Assembly (NCBI RefSeq): GCF_900187615.1
Contig: NZ_FYDO01000002.1
Span: 124,001-188,000, forward strand
Source of the DNA: Pseudomonas sp. Irchel s3f7
Lineage (GTDB): Bacteria; Pseudomonadota; Gammaproteobacteria; Pseudomonadales; Pseudomonadaceae
DNA length: 64,000 nucleotides
Reading direction: 5' to 3'
Position numbers and translations under genes: made by a program. Each line of letters starts with the position of its first letter. The stretch's first letter is position 1. The notes beneath the pieces are model-generated. The model did not search any database. It saw only the letters and a program-made list of their open reading frames with translations, and had not been told where the DNA came from. Shown one piece after another: positions 37,972 to 48,915 of the stretch.

Positions 37972-38496
37972 TCATCGGTTCGTTGTCTGGCGCAACAGCA
38001 TGGTGCCACCGCGCTGGGTAAATTCAAGTTTGTTCAGTGCGCTCATGCCGAGCAACACCTGATCGCCATGCAGCCCCGGCGCCACCAGTGCGCGCACATC
38101 GCGCAGCACAATGTCACCCAGTTGCAGGCGTTCGATACGGGTGCGATAGCCCTGGCTCAGGCCATTGGCCGTGCTCAGGGTTACCCCAAAACCTTCCTCC
38201 AGCTTCAATCGTTTGGCCAGATCCGCCGGAATCGACACATCGGTCGCGCCGGTGTCGAGCATGAACTCCACTGGCTGGCCGTTGATCTGGCCGCTGGCGA
38301 CGAAATGCCCCTGCACGTTGCTGACCAGTTTCACTTCTACGAAACCCGCGCCCTGCTCCGAGCTGACCACCACGTTCGGGTTTTGCTGACGCGCTTCCCA
38401 CTGGCCGAAAAATCGCGTGGCCAGAAACAACCCAGCGCACCACGCCAAAATCATCAACACCCGACCGGCGCGCCGCCCCGGCGTTTGCTGACTCAT
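37972..38496 (-). CDS. Retropepsin-like aspartic protease (TIGR02281 family), membrane-anchored
   Basis: A 174-residue protein with one N-terminal membrane segment (about residues 12-31) and a single-lobe retroviral-type aspartic protease domain. The catalytic motif is [12 protein letters not shown] with Asp81; [13 protein letters not shown] and [12 protein letters not shown] segments complete the fold. Such proteases act as dimers, probably in the periplasm; substrates are unknown. It overlaps the preceding phytase-like gene by four bases (ATGA) and ends seven bases before parC, so it belongs to the parE-parC unit. Confidence 0.88.
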   Translation of the reverse strand: MSQQTPGRRAGRVLMILAWCAGLFLATRFFGQWEARQQNPNVVVSSEQGAGFVEVKLVSNVQGHFVASGQINGQPVEFMLDTGATDVSIPADLAKRLKLEEGFGVTLSTANGLSQGYRTRIERLQLGDIVLRDVRALVAPGLHGDQVLLGMSALNKLEFTQRGGTMLLRQTTNR

Positions 38497-39482
38497 GGCT
38501 TGGCGCTCCAGCCACCGTCCGGCGCGGCAAAGCGCCAGACAACCGGCCGTCCCTCGCCATCGGCGCGGTCACCATTGTTGTTATCGACACCGATCCAGGC
38601 GCCATCGGCCTCCACGATCAGCCCCTCTTCAAGTCCATAGTTCTGTGGGTAACGGCGTTCTTTGCGCAGTAACTCGGCGGCGTACGACCAGCAGCGCTCG
38701 ACCTTGGCCGTCTGCGCATCACGGCGACAGATCTGGTAGGCATTGCGCTCAAGCGTGAACAGTTTGCCGTTGAACAGCGAAACATCGGCAAAATCCCGGG
38801 AAACCGCTCTGGCGTTGGGGAATTGCTCCGGCTGCATTTCCACACCGCCTTCACTCAACAGCACGCAGCCCCCATCGCAGTCCCAGACCGTTTGCTGACG
38901 CTTGATCAGCAACAAACCGCGGCGTTCGCGCTCGGCCGCCAGCCACAATTGATCACCGGCCGGATTGATCGCAATCCCTTCGAACAAGGCATTGAAGTTC
39001 AGTAACAGACCACTGGCCCGCGCTTCGCGCACCATCAGAGGCGAAATCTTCAACCAGGTTGCAGGCCCGACGAGCGGTATTTGCAGCACCGCGGCATGAC
39101 CTTCGCTGACCACGTAGCGATTGCCCACGCTGTCGCACGTGATGCCCTCGAAATCCAGATCGCCGCCACGTATGAACGACGCCCCCCAGACGCGGGACTT
39201 CAGTCCCCACGGCAAACCGCTTTCAGGCACCGTCGGCACATCGATAGCCACGGCTTCGGCCTTCCAGACGCTCTCGCGAGTATCGAGACGGTAAATCTGA
39301 TCGTCATCGCGATCGGACACCGTCCACAATTCATCGCCACAACGGGCCAGCCCCGAGAGGTTGCCGCCGCGCATGCCATCGACGACATGCCCGGACAACA
39401 GGCGCAACTCCGGTGCCGGCTCGGCAGACACCGTGTTCGAGGTCAGCAGCAATGCACAGGCCAGGGCAAAGCCCAGACGCAT
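38493..39482 (-). CDS. Esterase-like/phytase-like secreted protein
   Basis: A 329-residue protein with a signal peptide (about residues 1-20, ending TVSA). The rest resembles the esterase-like activity of phytase domain, a beta-propeller. NLSGLARCGDELWTVSDRDD opens the domain, DLDFEGITCD and NALFEGIAINPAGDQLWLAAE are typical blades, and NYGLEEGLIVE is near the end. Substrate is unknown; phosphoester hydrolysis is only suggested by the family. Its start shares a base with the parE stop and its stop overlaps the next gene, so it is tightly coupled to parE and the protease. Confidence 0.78.
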   Translation of the reverse strand: MRLGFALACALLLTSNTVSAEPAPELRLLSGHVVDGMRGGNLSGLARCGDELWTVSDRDDDQIYRLDTRESVWKAEAVAIDVPTVPESGLPWGLKSRVWGASFIRGGDLDFEGITCDSVGNRYVVSEGHAAVLQIPLVGPATWLKISPLMVREARASGLLLNFNALFEGIAINPAGDQLWLAAERERRGLLLIKRQQTVWDCDGGCVLLSEGGVEMQPEQFPNARAVSRDFADVSLFNGKLFTLERNAYQICRRDAQTAKVERCWSYAAELLRKERRYPQNYGLEEGLIVEADGAWIGVDNNNGDRADGEGRPVVWRFAAPDGGWSAKP

Positions 39483-41386
39483 CAGCCCAGCACCTCGGCG
39501 AGGTTGCCCTTGGATTCGAGCCAGCTCTTGCGGTCGCCGGCGCGTTTCTTCGCCAGCAGCATGTCCATCATTTCCGAGGTCGCTTCGAAATCATCCAGCG
39601 TCAGTTGCACCAGGCGCCGGGTGTTTGGATCCATGGTGGTTTCACGCAGTTGCGGCGGGTTCATTTCACCCAGGCCTTTGAATCGGGTGACCTGCGGCTT
39701 GCCGCGTTTCTTCTCGGCCACCAGTCGGTCGAGGATGCCGTCGCGCTCGGCTTCGTCGAGGGCGTAATAGATCTCTTTGCCCAAGTCGATGCGGTACAGC
39801 GGCGGCATGGCGACGTAGACGTGACCGGCATCCACCAGCGCGCGGAAATGCTGGACGAACAACGCACACAGCAACGTGGCGATGTGCAGACCGTCGGAGT
39901 CGGCGTCGGCGAGGATGCAGATCTTGCCGTAGCGCAGCTGGCTGATGTCCGCCGCGCCCGGGTCGACACCGATGGCCACGGCGATGTTGTGCACTTCCTG
40001 GCTGGCCAGTACTTCGCTGCCGTCAACTTCCCAGGTGTTCAGGATCTTGCCGCGCAACGGCAGGATCGCCTGAAACTCTTTGTCCCGCGCCTGCTTGGCC
40101 GAACCGCCAGCGGAGTCACCTTCCACCAGGAACAGCTCGGAACGCATCGGGTCCTGCCCGGCGCAGTCAGCCAGTTTGCCCGGCAGCGCCGGCCCCTGGG
40201 TGATGCGCTTGCGCTCGACCTTCTTGCTGGCCTTCAGGCGACGGCCGGCGTTGTTGATCGCCAGTTCCGCCAGGAGCATCCCGGTTTCAGGGTTGGCGTT
40301 GAGCCACAGGCTGAACGCGTCCTTGACCACGCCGGAGACGAACGCCGCCGCTTCACGGGACGACAGGCGCTCTTTGGTCTGGCCGGAGAATTGCGGTTCC
40401 TGCATCTTCATCGACAGGACGAAGGCGATGCGCTCCCAGACGTCTTCCGGAGCCAGCTTCACGCCCCGCGGCAGCAGACTGCGGAACTCGCAGAATTCGC
40501 GCATGGCGTCGAGCAGGCCTTGGCGCAGGCCGTTGACGTGAGTACCGCCCTGGGCAGTCGGGATCAGGTTGACGTAACTTTCCTGCACCGCGTCGCCACC
40601 TTCCGGCAACCACAGCAGCGCCCAGTCCACGGCTTCCTTGTTACCTGCAAAAGCACCGCAGAACGGTTCGTCCGGCAGGCGCTCGAATTCGGTGACCGCG
40701 TCGACCAGATAGGAGCGCAGGCCGTCTTCGTAGTGCCATTCGACTTTCTCGCCGGTGGCCTTGTCTTCAAAACTGACCAGCAACCCCGGGCACAGAACGG
40801 CCTTGGCCTTGAGCACGTGCTTGAGGCGACTGATGGAGAATTTCGGTGAATCGAAGTATTTCGGGTCCGGCGCGAAGAACACGCTGGTCCCGGTGTTGCG
40901 CTTGCCGACGGTGCCGACGATTTCCAGCTCGGTGGCCTTGTAGCCATCGGCAAAGGTCATCTGGTATTCGTTGCCGTCACGCTTGACGCGTACCCGGACT
41001 TCGGTCGACAAGGCGTTGACCACCGAAATACCTACCCCGTGCAAACCGCCGGAGAACTGGTAGTTCTTGTTGGAAAACTTGCCGCCCGCGTGGAGTTTGG
41101 TGAGGATCAGCTCTACGCCCGAAACACCTTCTTCGGGGTGAATGTCCACCGGCATGCCGCGACCATCGTCGCTGACTTCCAGGGAGTGGTCGGCATGCAG
41201 AATGACCTGTACCGATTTGGCATGCCCGGCCAAGGCTTCGTCGACGCTGTTGTCGATGACTTCCTGGGCAAGGTGGTTCGGCCGACTGGTGTCGGTGTAC
41301 ATGCCGGGGCGTTTGCGCACCGGGTCGAGGCCCGAGAGGACTTCGATGGCGTCTGCGTTATAAGAGCTAGCGCTGGGAGTGGCCAT
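39482..41386 (-). CDS. parE: DNA topoisomerase IV subunit B
   Basis: A 634-residue ATPase subunit of topoisomerase IV. The GHKL nucleotide site is intact (EVIDNSVDEA, DDGRGMPVDIHP, GGLHGVGISVVNAL). The Toprim region carries LFLVEGDSAGGSAKQARD and the acidic DADSDG motif. A KRITQGPALPGKLADC segment precedes it. The gene encodes the partner of parC and is separated from it only by the phytase-like and retropepsin-like genes. yqiA lies 56 bases upstream on the same strand. Confidence 0.98.
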   Translation of the reverse strand: MATPSASSYNADAIEVLSGLDPVRKRPGMYTDTSRPNHLAQEVIDNSVDEALAGHAKSVQVILHADHSLEVSDDGRGMPVDIHPEEGVSGVELILTKLHAGGKFSNKNYQFSGGLHGVGISVVNALSTEVRVRVKRDGNEYQMTFADGYKATELEIVGTVGKRNTGTSVFFAPDPKYFDSPKFSISRLKHVLKAKAVLCPGLLVSFEDKATGEKVEWHYEDGLRSYLVDAVTEFERLPDEPFCGAFAGNKEAVDWALLWLPEGGDAVQESYVNLIPTAQGGTHVNGLRQGLLDAMREFCEFRSLLPRGVKLAPEDVWERIAFVLSMKMQEPQFSGQTKERLSSREAAAFVSGVVKDAFSLWLNANPETGMLLAELAINNAGRRLKASKKVERKRITQGPALPGKLADCAGQDPMRSELFLVEGDSAGGSAKQARDKEFQAILPLRGKILNTWEVDGSEVLASQEVHNIAVAIGVDPGAADISQLRYGKICILADADSDGLHIATLLCALFVQHFRALVDAGHVYVAMPPLYRIDLGKEIYYALDEAERDGILDRLVAEKKRGKPQVTRFKGLGEMNPPQLRETTMDPNTRRLVQLTLDDFEATSEMMDMLLAKKRAGDRKSWLESKGNLAEVLG

Positions 41387-41442
41387 GGGGTCTCGTCGTC
41401 AGTGTTCAGTGAAAAAGGAAATCTGCGAAAAAAGGCAATGAA

Positions 41443-42051
41443 TCACAATGTGGTGAAATCAATGGCCTGATACAAATCTGCGCCGATACCGGCAAAGCTC
41501 AACATGGCCGGCAATTGCGCGGCAAAACCCTGGAAACTATGGTCGCCACCGGCCTGGATGCGCAAGGCGCAGGCCCGGTAATACTGCTGGGCGAGGCGAT
41601 AGTCCAGCGTTTCGTCAGCGGTCTGCAACCATACCTGATAGCGCTGCGAGTCCTGGGGGGCCGGCACTTCCAGCTCGGCCAGGGCCGTCACGTGGTCGTG
41701 GGTCAGTTCCCAGGCTTCATCGGTATACAGGTTTTTCTGCGTCCCCAGATACCCGTCGAACAGTTTGTGCGGGCTGACGGCTGGGTTGATCAACAATGCC
41801 TTCAGGCCAAGGCGTTCGGCCAAGTGAGTCGCATAGTAGCCGCCGAGCGAGCTGCCGACCAGCAGCGGCCGACCCAGCTCGGCAATCGCTTGTTCCAGCT
41901 GGCCAATAGCCTCGCGGGGATGGTGATGCAAGGCCGGCACACGCAGATAATCGCTCAGACCCAGACGCTCCATCACAGAGATCAACTGGCAGGCCTTTTT
42001 CGACAATGGCGAGCTGTTGAAGCCGTGGATATAAAGGATCGAACCGGACAT
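41443..42051 (-). CDS. yqiA: YqiA-family esterase
   Basis: A 202-residue alpha/beta-hydrolase. MSGSILYIHGFNSSPLSKKA opens with the oxyanion HGF motif. LLVGSSLGGYYAT gives the nucleophile elbow with the catalytic serine, and a late GGDHSFQGF has the catalytic histidine. The enterobacterial YqiA hydrolyses short acyl esters; its natural substrate is not established. The open frame reaches 29 codons further into a REP element, but GGAGCTCAA directly before this ATG fixes the start. It lies between cpdA and parE, as in enterobacteria. Confidence 0.92.
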   Translation of the reverse strand: MSGSILYIHGFNSSPLSKKACQLISVMERLGLSDYLRVPALHHHPREAIGQLEQAIAELGRPLLVGSSLGGYYATHLAERLGLKALLINPAVSPHKLFDGYLGTQKNLYTDEAWELTHDHVTALAELEVPAPQDSQRYQVWLQTADETLDYRLAQQYYRACALRIQAGGDHSFQGFAAQLPAMLSFAGIGADLYQAIDFTTL

Positions 42052-42090
42052 TTGAGCTCCCTGAGCGTCGGCTAAAGAAGCGGAGTTTAC

Positions 42091-42182
42091 TGTAGGAGCT
42101 GTCGAGTGCAACGAGGCTGCGATCTTTTGATCTTGCATTTATAAAACGAAATCAAAAGATCGCAGCCTTCGGCAGCTCCTAC
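42091..42182. repeat. REP-type inverted repeat (GTAGGAGCTG...GATCTTTTGAT class)
   Basis: Arms TGTAGGAGCTGTCGAG...GAGGCTGCGATC and its near-complement surround an AT-rich centre. It is the same family as 86-170. It sits between cpdA and yqiA. Confidence 0.88.
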
Positions 42183-42197
42183 GGCGGAATGGCGTTG

Positions 42198-43013
42198 TCA
42201 GTAGCCGTTGGAGCCGTAATCCACGGTAAATGCGAACCCGGTCACCCGTTCCACCCCGGTTTCCAGCCGCCCATCGGGTAGCAAACGCAGCCAGCGATAA
42301 CCCGGCGCCTGCTCCCCGACTTTGAAATCCTCGCTCCGGGGTTCGAACTGAATGCAGGTCGACGGCGAGGCGATCAAGCGCACGCCGTTGCGCGACTGAT
42401 CGATTTCCTGGTGCACATGCCCCCACAACACGGCTCGCACCTGCTCAAAACGATCCAGCACGGCAAACAGCGCGTCGGGATTGCGCAAGCCAATGGGTTC
42501 CATCCAGGCACAGCCGATGGACACCGGATGATGATGGAAACACACCAGATGATGGCGCTCGGGCGCTTCGCTCAACGAACGGGCCAGCAACTGCAACTGT
42601 TCATCCTGCAAATACCCCGGCACCGAGCCTGGCACCGCCGAATCGAGCAATGTAATGCGCCAGTTGCCGATATCCACCACCGGTTCGAGCAAAGCGCTCT
42701 GCACCGCCGCTTCGGCCATGATCAGCGGCTCATCGTGATTGCCGGGGATCCAGCGTGCCGGGGCATCGAGCTGGCGCGTCATGTCGCGAAACTGCTGGTA
42801 AGACTCCAGCGTACCGTCCTGGGACAGATCACCGCTGGCGATGATCAAATCGACTCGCGGCTGTTGCGTGCGCACCAGCTCAATGACCTTTTGCAGGCTG
42901 TCGCGGGTGTTCATGCCCAACAACGTCCCGTCCGCTTCGGCGAACAGATGACTGTCGGAGAGTTGCACCAGCAGCGCCGGATCGGCGGTGGTCAAGGTAG
43001 ATACGCTCGGCAA
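42198..43013 (-). CDS. cpdA: 3',5'-cyclic-AMP phosphodiesterase CpdA
   Basis: A 271-residue metallophosphoesterase that hydrolyses cAMP and so lowers Vfr/Crp-type signalling. The two-metal site motifs are clear: QLSDSHLF, IIASGDLSQDG, WIPGNHDE, VCFHHHP and LWGHVHQ. The open frame extends 15 codons upstream, but GGGAG sits six bases before a TTG at 43011-43013, and the resulting MPSVSTLTTADPALLVQLSD start fits homologues, so I chose it. It follows the DUF1249 gene on the same strand. Confidence 0.95.
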   Translation of the reverse strand: MPSVSTLTTADPALLVQLSDSHLFAEADGTLLGMNTRDSLQKVIELVRTQQPRVDLIIASGDLSQDGTLESYQQFRDMTRQLDAPARWIPGNHDEPLIMAEAAVQSALLEPVVDIGNWRITLLDSAVPGSVPGYLQDEQLQLLARSLSEAPERHHLVCFHHHPVSIGCAWMEPIGLRNPDALFAVLDRFEQVRAVLWGHVHQEIDQSRNGVRLIASPSTCIQFEPRSEDFKVGEQAPGYRWLRLLPDGRLETGVERVTGFAFTVDYGSNGY

Positions 43014-43125
43014 GGTAATCTCCCAGGGCGTGATCACGGGAATGGATAGGTGGCGCAATTATGCTGGGGGACGATCGAAAGAGGAAATCTGTGAACCTGA
43101 CGCAGTTCACAACTGCTGATCAGAG

Positions 43126-43578
43126 TTACCGTACCACTTCGTACTCATGCCCCAGCGCCAGGCAATGGCTCAGCCATTCGCCCAGAAACATATTCAGCTG
43201 GGCCTTTTCGTCCGGCTGATGCATCGAGGCGTTCGGGTAAGGATAGATGCCGCGAAAGCGTCGTGCATGTTCGGCGCTGACCACTTCGGCCATGCAGGCA
43301 TCATGATAGACCTGCACTTCCAGTTGCGGCACCGGCAGCCACGGCAGACTGTGCTCCTGCCGCACTTGCAAGGTGGTGGTGTAGGGACAGACCTGCAGCA
43401 CTTCCAGCGCCAGGACGCCAAGCATCTGGTCGCCATGGGTCACGGCGATGCGCCTGGCGGCCGGCTCGCTGCGCATGTCCGGCAGCAGTCGCATCAGGCG
43501 TGCATAGTTGGCCTCGCAGGACGCTTGCAGCCCTGCCAGGTCTACCCGATAGCGATCGCGCAGCTTGTTTACGACCAT
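43126..43578 (-). CDS. DUF1249 (YqiB) family protein
   Basis: A 150-residue soluble protein of unknown function. The conserved stretches CEANYARLMRLLPD, TTTLQVRQEH, LEVQVYHDACMAEV and DEKAQLNMFLGEWL identify the DUF1249 family. It is regularly found between nudF and cpdA. Here its start overlaps the nudF stop region by 10 bases, which suggests translational coupling. A link to the ADP-ribose/cAMP genes around it is positional only. Confidence 0.9.
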   Translation of the reverse strand: MVVNKLRDRYRVDLAGLQASCEANYARLMRLLPDMRSEPAARRIAVTHGDQMLGVLALEVLQVCPYTTTLQVRQEHSLPWLPVPQLEVQVYHDACMAEVVSAEHARRFRGIYPYPNASMHQPDEKAQLNMFLGEWLSHCLALGHEYEVVR

Positions 43579-44186
43579 AACCCCCTCACTTCAACGCGGT
43601 TCAAAGCCAGCCATTGCAAGGCAATGATGGTGGCCGCGTTGGCAATACGTCCGTCGCGTACGGCTTGCAGAGCATCTTCGAAGGCCCAGACCGTGACGCG
43701 GATATCTTCTGCCTCTTCCTCCAGCCCATGCAGGCCGCCAACGCCGGTGGTGTCGCAACGCCCCAGGTATAGATGCACGAATTCGTTGCTGCCGCCCGGC
43801 GATGGAAAGTATTTGGTCATCGGCCAGAGCGCCCCGATTTCAAGCCCAGCTTCCTCCTGCGCTTCGCGGTGAGCAACTTCTTCCGGTTGTTCATCCTTGT
43901 CGATCAGACCAGCGACCAGTTCGATCAGCCAAGGGTTTTCGGTCTTGCCCAGGGCGCCGACGCGGAACTGCTCGATCAACACCACTTCGTCACGCTGTGG
44001 ATCGTACGGCAGCATGCACACCGCATCGTGGCGTACGAACAATTCACGATTGATTTCCCGACTCATGCCCCCGGCGAACAATTCGTGGCGCAAGTGCACG
44101 CGGTCGAGTTTGTAGAAGCCCTCGAAGCACTTTTCGCGCCGAACGATCTCTACGGCGGTCGGAATGGCGGTGGTGAAATCGGTCAT
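43569..44186 (-). CDS. nudF: ADP-ribose pyrophosphatase
   Basis: A 205-residue Nudix hydrolase that splits ADP-ribose to AMP and ribose 5-phosphate. The Nudix box is complete: GLIDKDEQPEEVAHREAQEE followed by AG. LIEQFRVGAL before it and FPSPGGSNEFVHLYLG after it match the ADPRase subfamily. It is the first gene of the nudF-DUF1249-cpdA-yqiA-parE run. Confidence 0.96.
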   Translation of the reverse strand: MTDFTTAIPTAVEIVRREKCFEGFYKLDRVHLRHELFAGGMSREINRELFVRHDAVCMLPYDPQRDEVVLIEQFRVGALGKTENPWLIELVAGLIDKDEQPEEVAHREAQEEAGLEIGALWPMTKYFPSPGGSNEFVHLYLGRCDTTGVGGLHGLEEEAEDIRVTVWAFEDALQAVRDGRIANAATIIALQWLALNRVEVRGLWS

Positions 44187-44409
44187 GACTATCCTCTTGC
44201 TGCAATCCTATACGAGGTTCCTTTTTTTCCTGGAGCCTCGACTTCGCGCCATCCTAACGCGCCCGTGACGTTTGATGCAGCCCCTTTACCGTCATCGGGA
44301 TGGACGGTGAGGGCGAAACCCACTCTAATTAGCTTAGTGGCGAACTGACTGCTTCGTTTAGAGTCGAAGCGGTAACTTTTTGTCTTCCCTTGTTTCAGAA
44401 AGGACGTCC
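44187..44409. promoter_or_regulatory. Divergent regulatory region between nudF and the RsiV-family gene
   Basis: The region holds two short hairpins, ACCGTC...GACGGT (44288-44308) and CCACTCTAA...TTAGTGG shortly after. I see no confident -35/-10 pair on either strand and no open frame. Confidence 0.35.
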
Positions 44410-45156
44410 ATGTCGCTTTTCAAAACTGCCTCCGTGGCCGCCATCGCCCTGACCCTGGGCGCCTGCCAGAGCCTGTTCCAACCCAACTACCGGGCGCCGC
44501 TGGAAACTACCCGCGACGCGTCGGAACAACTGCAACCGGGTTGCGCCAACGCGGATTGCCCGCTGGTCAACATCGACACCCTGCACTTTCCGGACGAGCC
44601 TGCGCTGGACGGCATCGTCGAAAAGCGCCTGTTGCAGATGACCCGCACCTCGCCCGACGCGCCGGTAGCACCGACGCTGGCGGCCTATCGCGAACAGTTT
44701 TTGCGCACCGCCGGTCCGCGCAACAGCATCTACCTGCAAGCGAAAGTACGTGAGCAGCATGACGGCTTGGTGATCATCGAATTGTCCAGCTACCTGGACA
44801 CAGGCGGTGCCCATGGCACGCCGGGTCGCGGCTTCATCAACTATTCACGCCAGCAGCAGAAAGTGCTGACGCTGTCGGACATGCTGGTTCCGGGTCAGGA
44901 AGACGCGTTCTGGAAAGCGGCGCAGGTCGCGCACAACAGCTGGTTGATCAGCACCAAGCTCGATCAGGAACCGGAGTTCGTGAAGAGCTGGCCGTTCCAG
45001 AAAACCCAGAACGTGGCGCTGACCTATGGCGGGGTGATCCTCAAGTACGAAACCAGCAGCATCGCGCCTTACGCGCTGGGCCATGTCGAACTGAAGATCC
45101 CCTACCCTCGCCTCAACGGCATCATCAAGCCCGAGCTGTTTCCCGGCCGTAACTGA
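44410..45156 (+). CDS. RsiV-family (DUF3298/DUF4163) lipoprotein
   Basis: A 248-residue lipoprotein with a signal peptide ending in the lipobox LGAC (Cys19). The mature part has SSYLDTGGAHGTPGRGFINY and the C-terminal PYALGHVELKIPYPRL, typical of the DUF3298 domain seen in the extracytoplasmic half of RsiV. There is no anti-sigma domain, so it is a stand-alone envelope protein of unknown function. AAAGGA precedes the chosen ATG; an upstream in-frame ATG would bury the lipobox. The last 32 bases overlap the end of cytX on the other strand. Confidence 0.85.
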   Translation: MSLFKTASVAAIALTLGACQSLFQPNYRAPLETTRDASEQLQPGCANADCPLVNIDTLHFPDEPALDGIVEKRLLQMTRTSPDAPVAPTLAAYREQFLRTAGPRNSIYLQAKVREQHDGLVIIELSSYLDTGGAHGTPGRGFINYSRQQQKVLTLSDMLVPGQEDAFWKAAQVAHNSWLISTKLDQEPEFVKSWPFQKTQNVALTYGGVILKYETSSIAPYALGHVELKIPYPRLNGIIKPELFPGRN

Positions 45157-46417
45157 AGGCCCGGCCCAGCACGAGTTGCAGCAACCCTGCCAGGACCAAC
45201 GCCGGCAGGGTTGCGCCGACGTCCGGATACAGGTTGGCCAGCAGATGATAGGTGCTGACCCCGCCCAGCCAGGCGAGCAGCGCCGGCCAGCGCAACGCGG
45301 CTGACGCCACCTGGCCGCTGCGTTTGCGCAGGATGAAGTGATCCACCAGCACCACGCCGAACAACGGCGCAAACACCGAACCGATCAACAGCAGGAAGTT
45401 CTGGTACTGGGCCAATGGCGCCAGCAAGGCGATCAAGGTGCAGATCACACCGATGACCAACGCCAGGTGCTCGACTTTCAAGCGCAACAGAATCCCGCTC
45501 GACACCGCCGCCGAATGAATATCGGCAAAGGCGTTTTCCGACTCATCCAGCAGAATCAGCAGCAACGGAATCCCCAGGCCGGCACCCGCCAGCGCCAACA
45601 GCAACGCATTGACTTCACCGCTCGGCGCAAACGCCAGGGTGTAGGCCACGCCCAGGCTCATCAGCCAGAAATTACCGATAAAGAAGCCGATGGCCGTGCC
45701 GCCGAAGACGTTTTTCGCCCGTTTGCCGAAACGCGAGTAGTCAGCAATCAATGGCAACCACGACAGCGGCATGGCAATCGCGATGTCGAAGCCCACGGCG
45801 AACGGCATCGAACCATCACCGGCCTGAGCCCACAACGTGGCCAGATCGGCCTTGGCGAACAGGTTCCAGGTCAGCCAGACACACGCGGCCAGCAGCAGCC
45901 AGATGCCCCATTTACGCAGGATCTGGCGCACGAACGTCAACGGACCGCTCACCGCCAGCAGCGTCGCCAGCGCACCGAAGAACAGCGCCCACATGATCGG
46001 ACTGGACAGCCAGCTACCGTCGCTGAACGCCTTTGCACCCAGCAGGCTGGCCGCATCGCGCATGACGATGATTTCGAACGAGCCCCAACCGATCAGTTGC
46101 AGCAGGTTCAGCACCGCCGGCAGGCTCGCACCTTTGGTCCCGAGGCTGAGTTTGAGCGCCGCCATCGACGACAGGCCTGTGTCGCTGCCGATCACGCCAA
46201 CCGCGGCCAACAGCAGAACGCCAACCAGCGTGCCGAGGAAAATTGCCAGCAACGAGCCGGACAGGCCAAGGCCCGGCGCGAGCAATGCGCCGGTCTGCAG
46301 GACCATCAGGCCGATGCCGAGGGAGAACCACAGGGAAAACAGATCGCGCCCGCCGAAGACGCGTTTGTCGCTCGGCACCGCGATATCGGGGGAGTAAGTG
46401 CTGGGTTGAATGCTCAA
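45125..46417 (-). CDS. cytX: Putative hydroxymethylpyrimidine transporter CytX
   Basis: A 430-residue NCS1-family permease with about twelve membrane helices. FSLGIGLMVLQTGALLAPGL starts the first helices, SWLPLIADYSRFGK is the conserved NCS1 signature, and a late DHFILRKRSG follows. In many genomes this subfamily sits beside thiC and is predicted to import the thiamin pyrimidine. It follows thiC here and could be read through from the TPP riboswitch, though a REP lies between. I place the start at a TTG giving MSIQPSTYSPDIAVPSDKR; the ribosome site is poor, and the longer frame starts inside the REP. Confidence 0.85.
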   Translation of the reverse strand: MSIQPSTYSPDIAVPSDKRVFGGRDLFSLWFSLGIGLMVLQTGALLAPGLGLSGSLLAIFLGTLVGVLLLAAVGVIGSDTGLSSMAALKLSLGTKGASLPAVLNLLQLIGWGSFEIIVMRDAASLLGAKAFSDGSWLSSPIMWALFFGALATLLAVSGPLTFVRQILRKWGIWLLLAACVWLTWNLFAKADLATLWAQAGDGSMPFAVGFDIAIAMPLSWLPLIADYSRFGKRAKNVFGGTAIGFFIGNFWLMSLGVAYTLAFAPSGEVNALLLALAGAGLGIPLLLILLDESENAFADIHSAAVSSGILLRLKVEHLALVIGVICTLIALLAPLAQYQNFLLLIGSVFAPLFGVVLVDHFILRKRSGQVASAALRWPALLAWLGGVSTYHLLANLYPDVGATLPALVLAGLLQLVLGRAFSYGRETARA

Positions 46418-46462
46418 GGGTGTTATCTCAGAGGGACATTTGTTGTTGTGGTCTGCACAGTC

Positions 46463-46543
46463 CTGTAGGAGCTGGCTTGCCAGGATCAAAGGCGACGCGG
46501 TGCATCAGAGGCGCCGCAATCGCCAGCAAGCCGGCTCCTACAG
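46463..46543. repeat. REP palindrome (GTAGGAGCTGGCTTGCCAG / GCCGGCTCCTACAG)
   Basis: Inverted arms of the GTAGGAGC class, one of the T and one of the C subtype, sit in the gap between thiC and cytX. It could attenuate transcription into cytX. Confidence 0.9.
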
Positions 46544-46549
46544 TTGGCA

Positions 46550-48703
<2,154 letters not shown>

Positions 48704-48714
48704 AGAACCCGGCC

Positions 48715-48744
48715 AGTCTAGACACAACCGGCAAAGAACGCCAA
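48715..48744 (-). promoter_or_regulatory. Candidate sigma-70 promoter of thiC
   Basis: On the minus strand TTGGCG and TAGACT are 18 bases apart, ending about a dozen bases before the TPP aptamer. This is a suitable place for the riboswitch transcript to begin. Confidence 0.5.
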
Positions 48745-48870
48745 CCCCGTTGCAAATACCATGATGAATGGCGCAATAACACGCCGAACCAGGATTGTTG
48801 CCGCCCTCATGCGCAACTACACTCGCTACGCCAAGCTGCGCATTGACGCGGTGCGAACCGCGCCTTAGCC

Positions 48871-48897
48871 TTGGCGTTCAAATTACCCGTGTAATAT
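48871..48897 (+). promoter_or_regulatory. Candidate tolC promoter with short dyad
   Basis: TTGGCG and TAATAT are 15 bases apart, a short spacing. ATTAC-CCGT-GTAAT (48882-48895) forms a dyad over the -10 region and could be an operator. The tolC start lies 19 bases downstream with AGGGAT between. Confidence 0.4.
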
Positions 48898-48915
48898 TTA
48901 ATCTAGGGATCGTCT

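Noticed and set aside
46418..46489. N-terminal extension of cytX into the REP element
   Set aside because: It would begin with TTG inside a repeat and gives residues absent from the NCS1 family.
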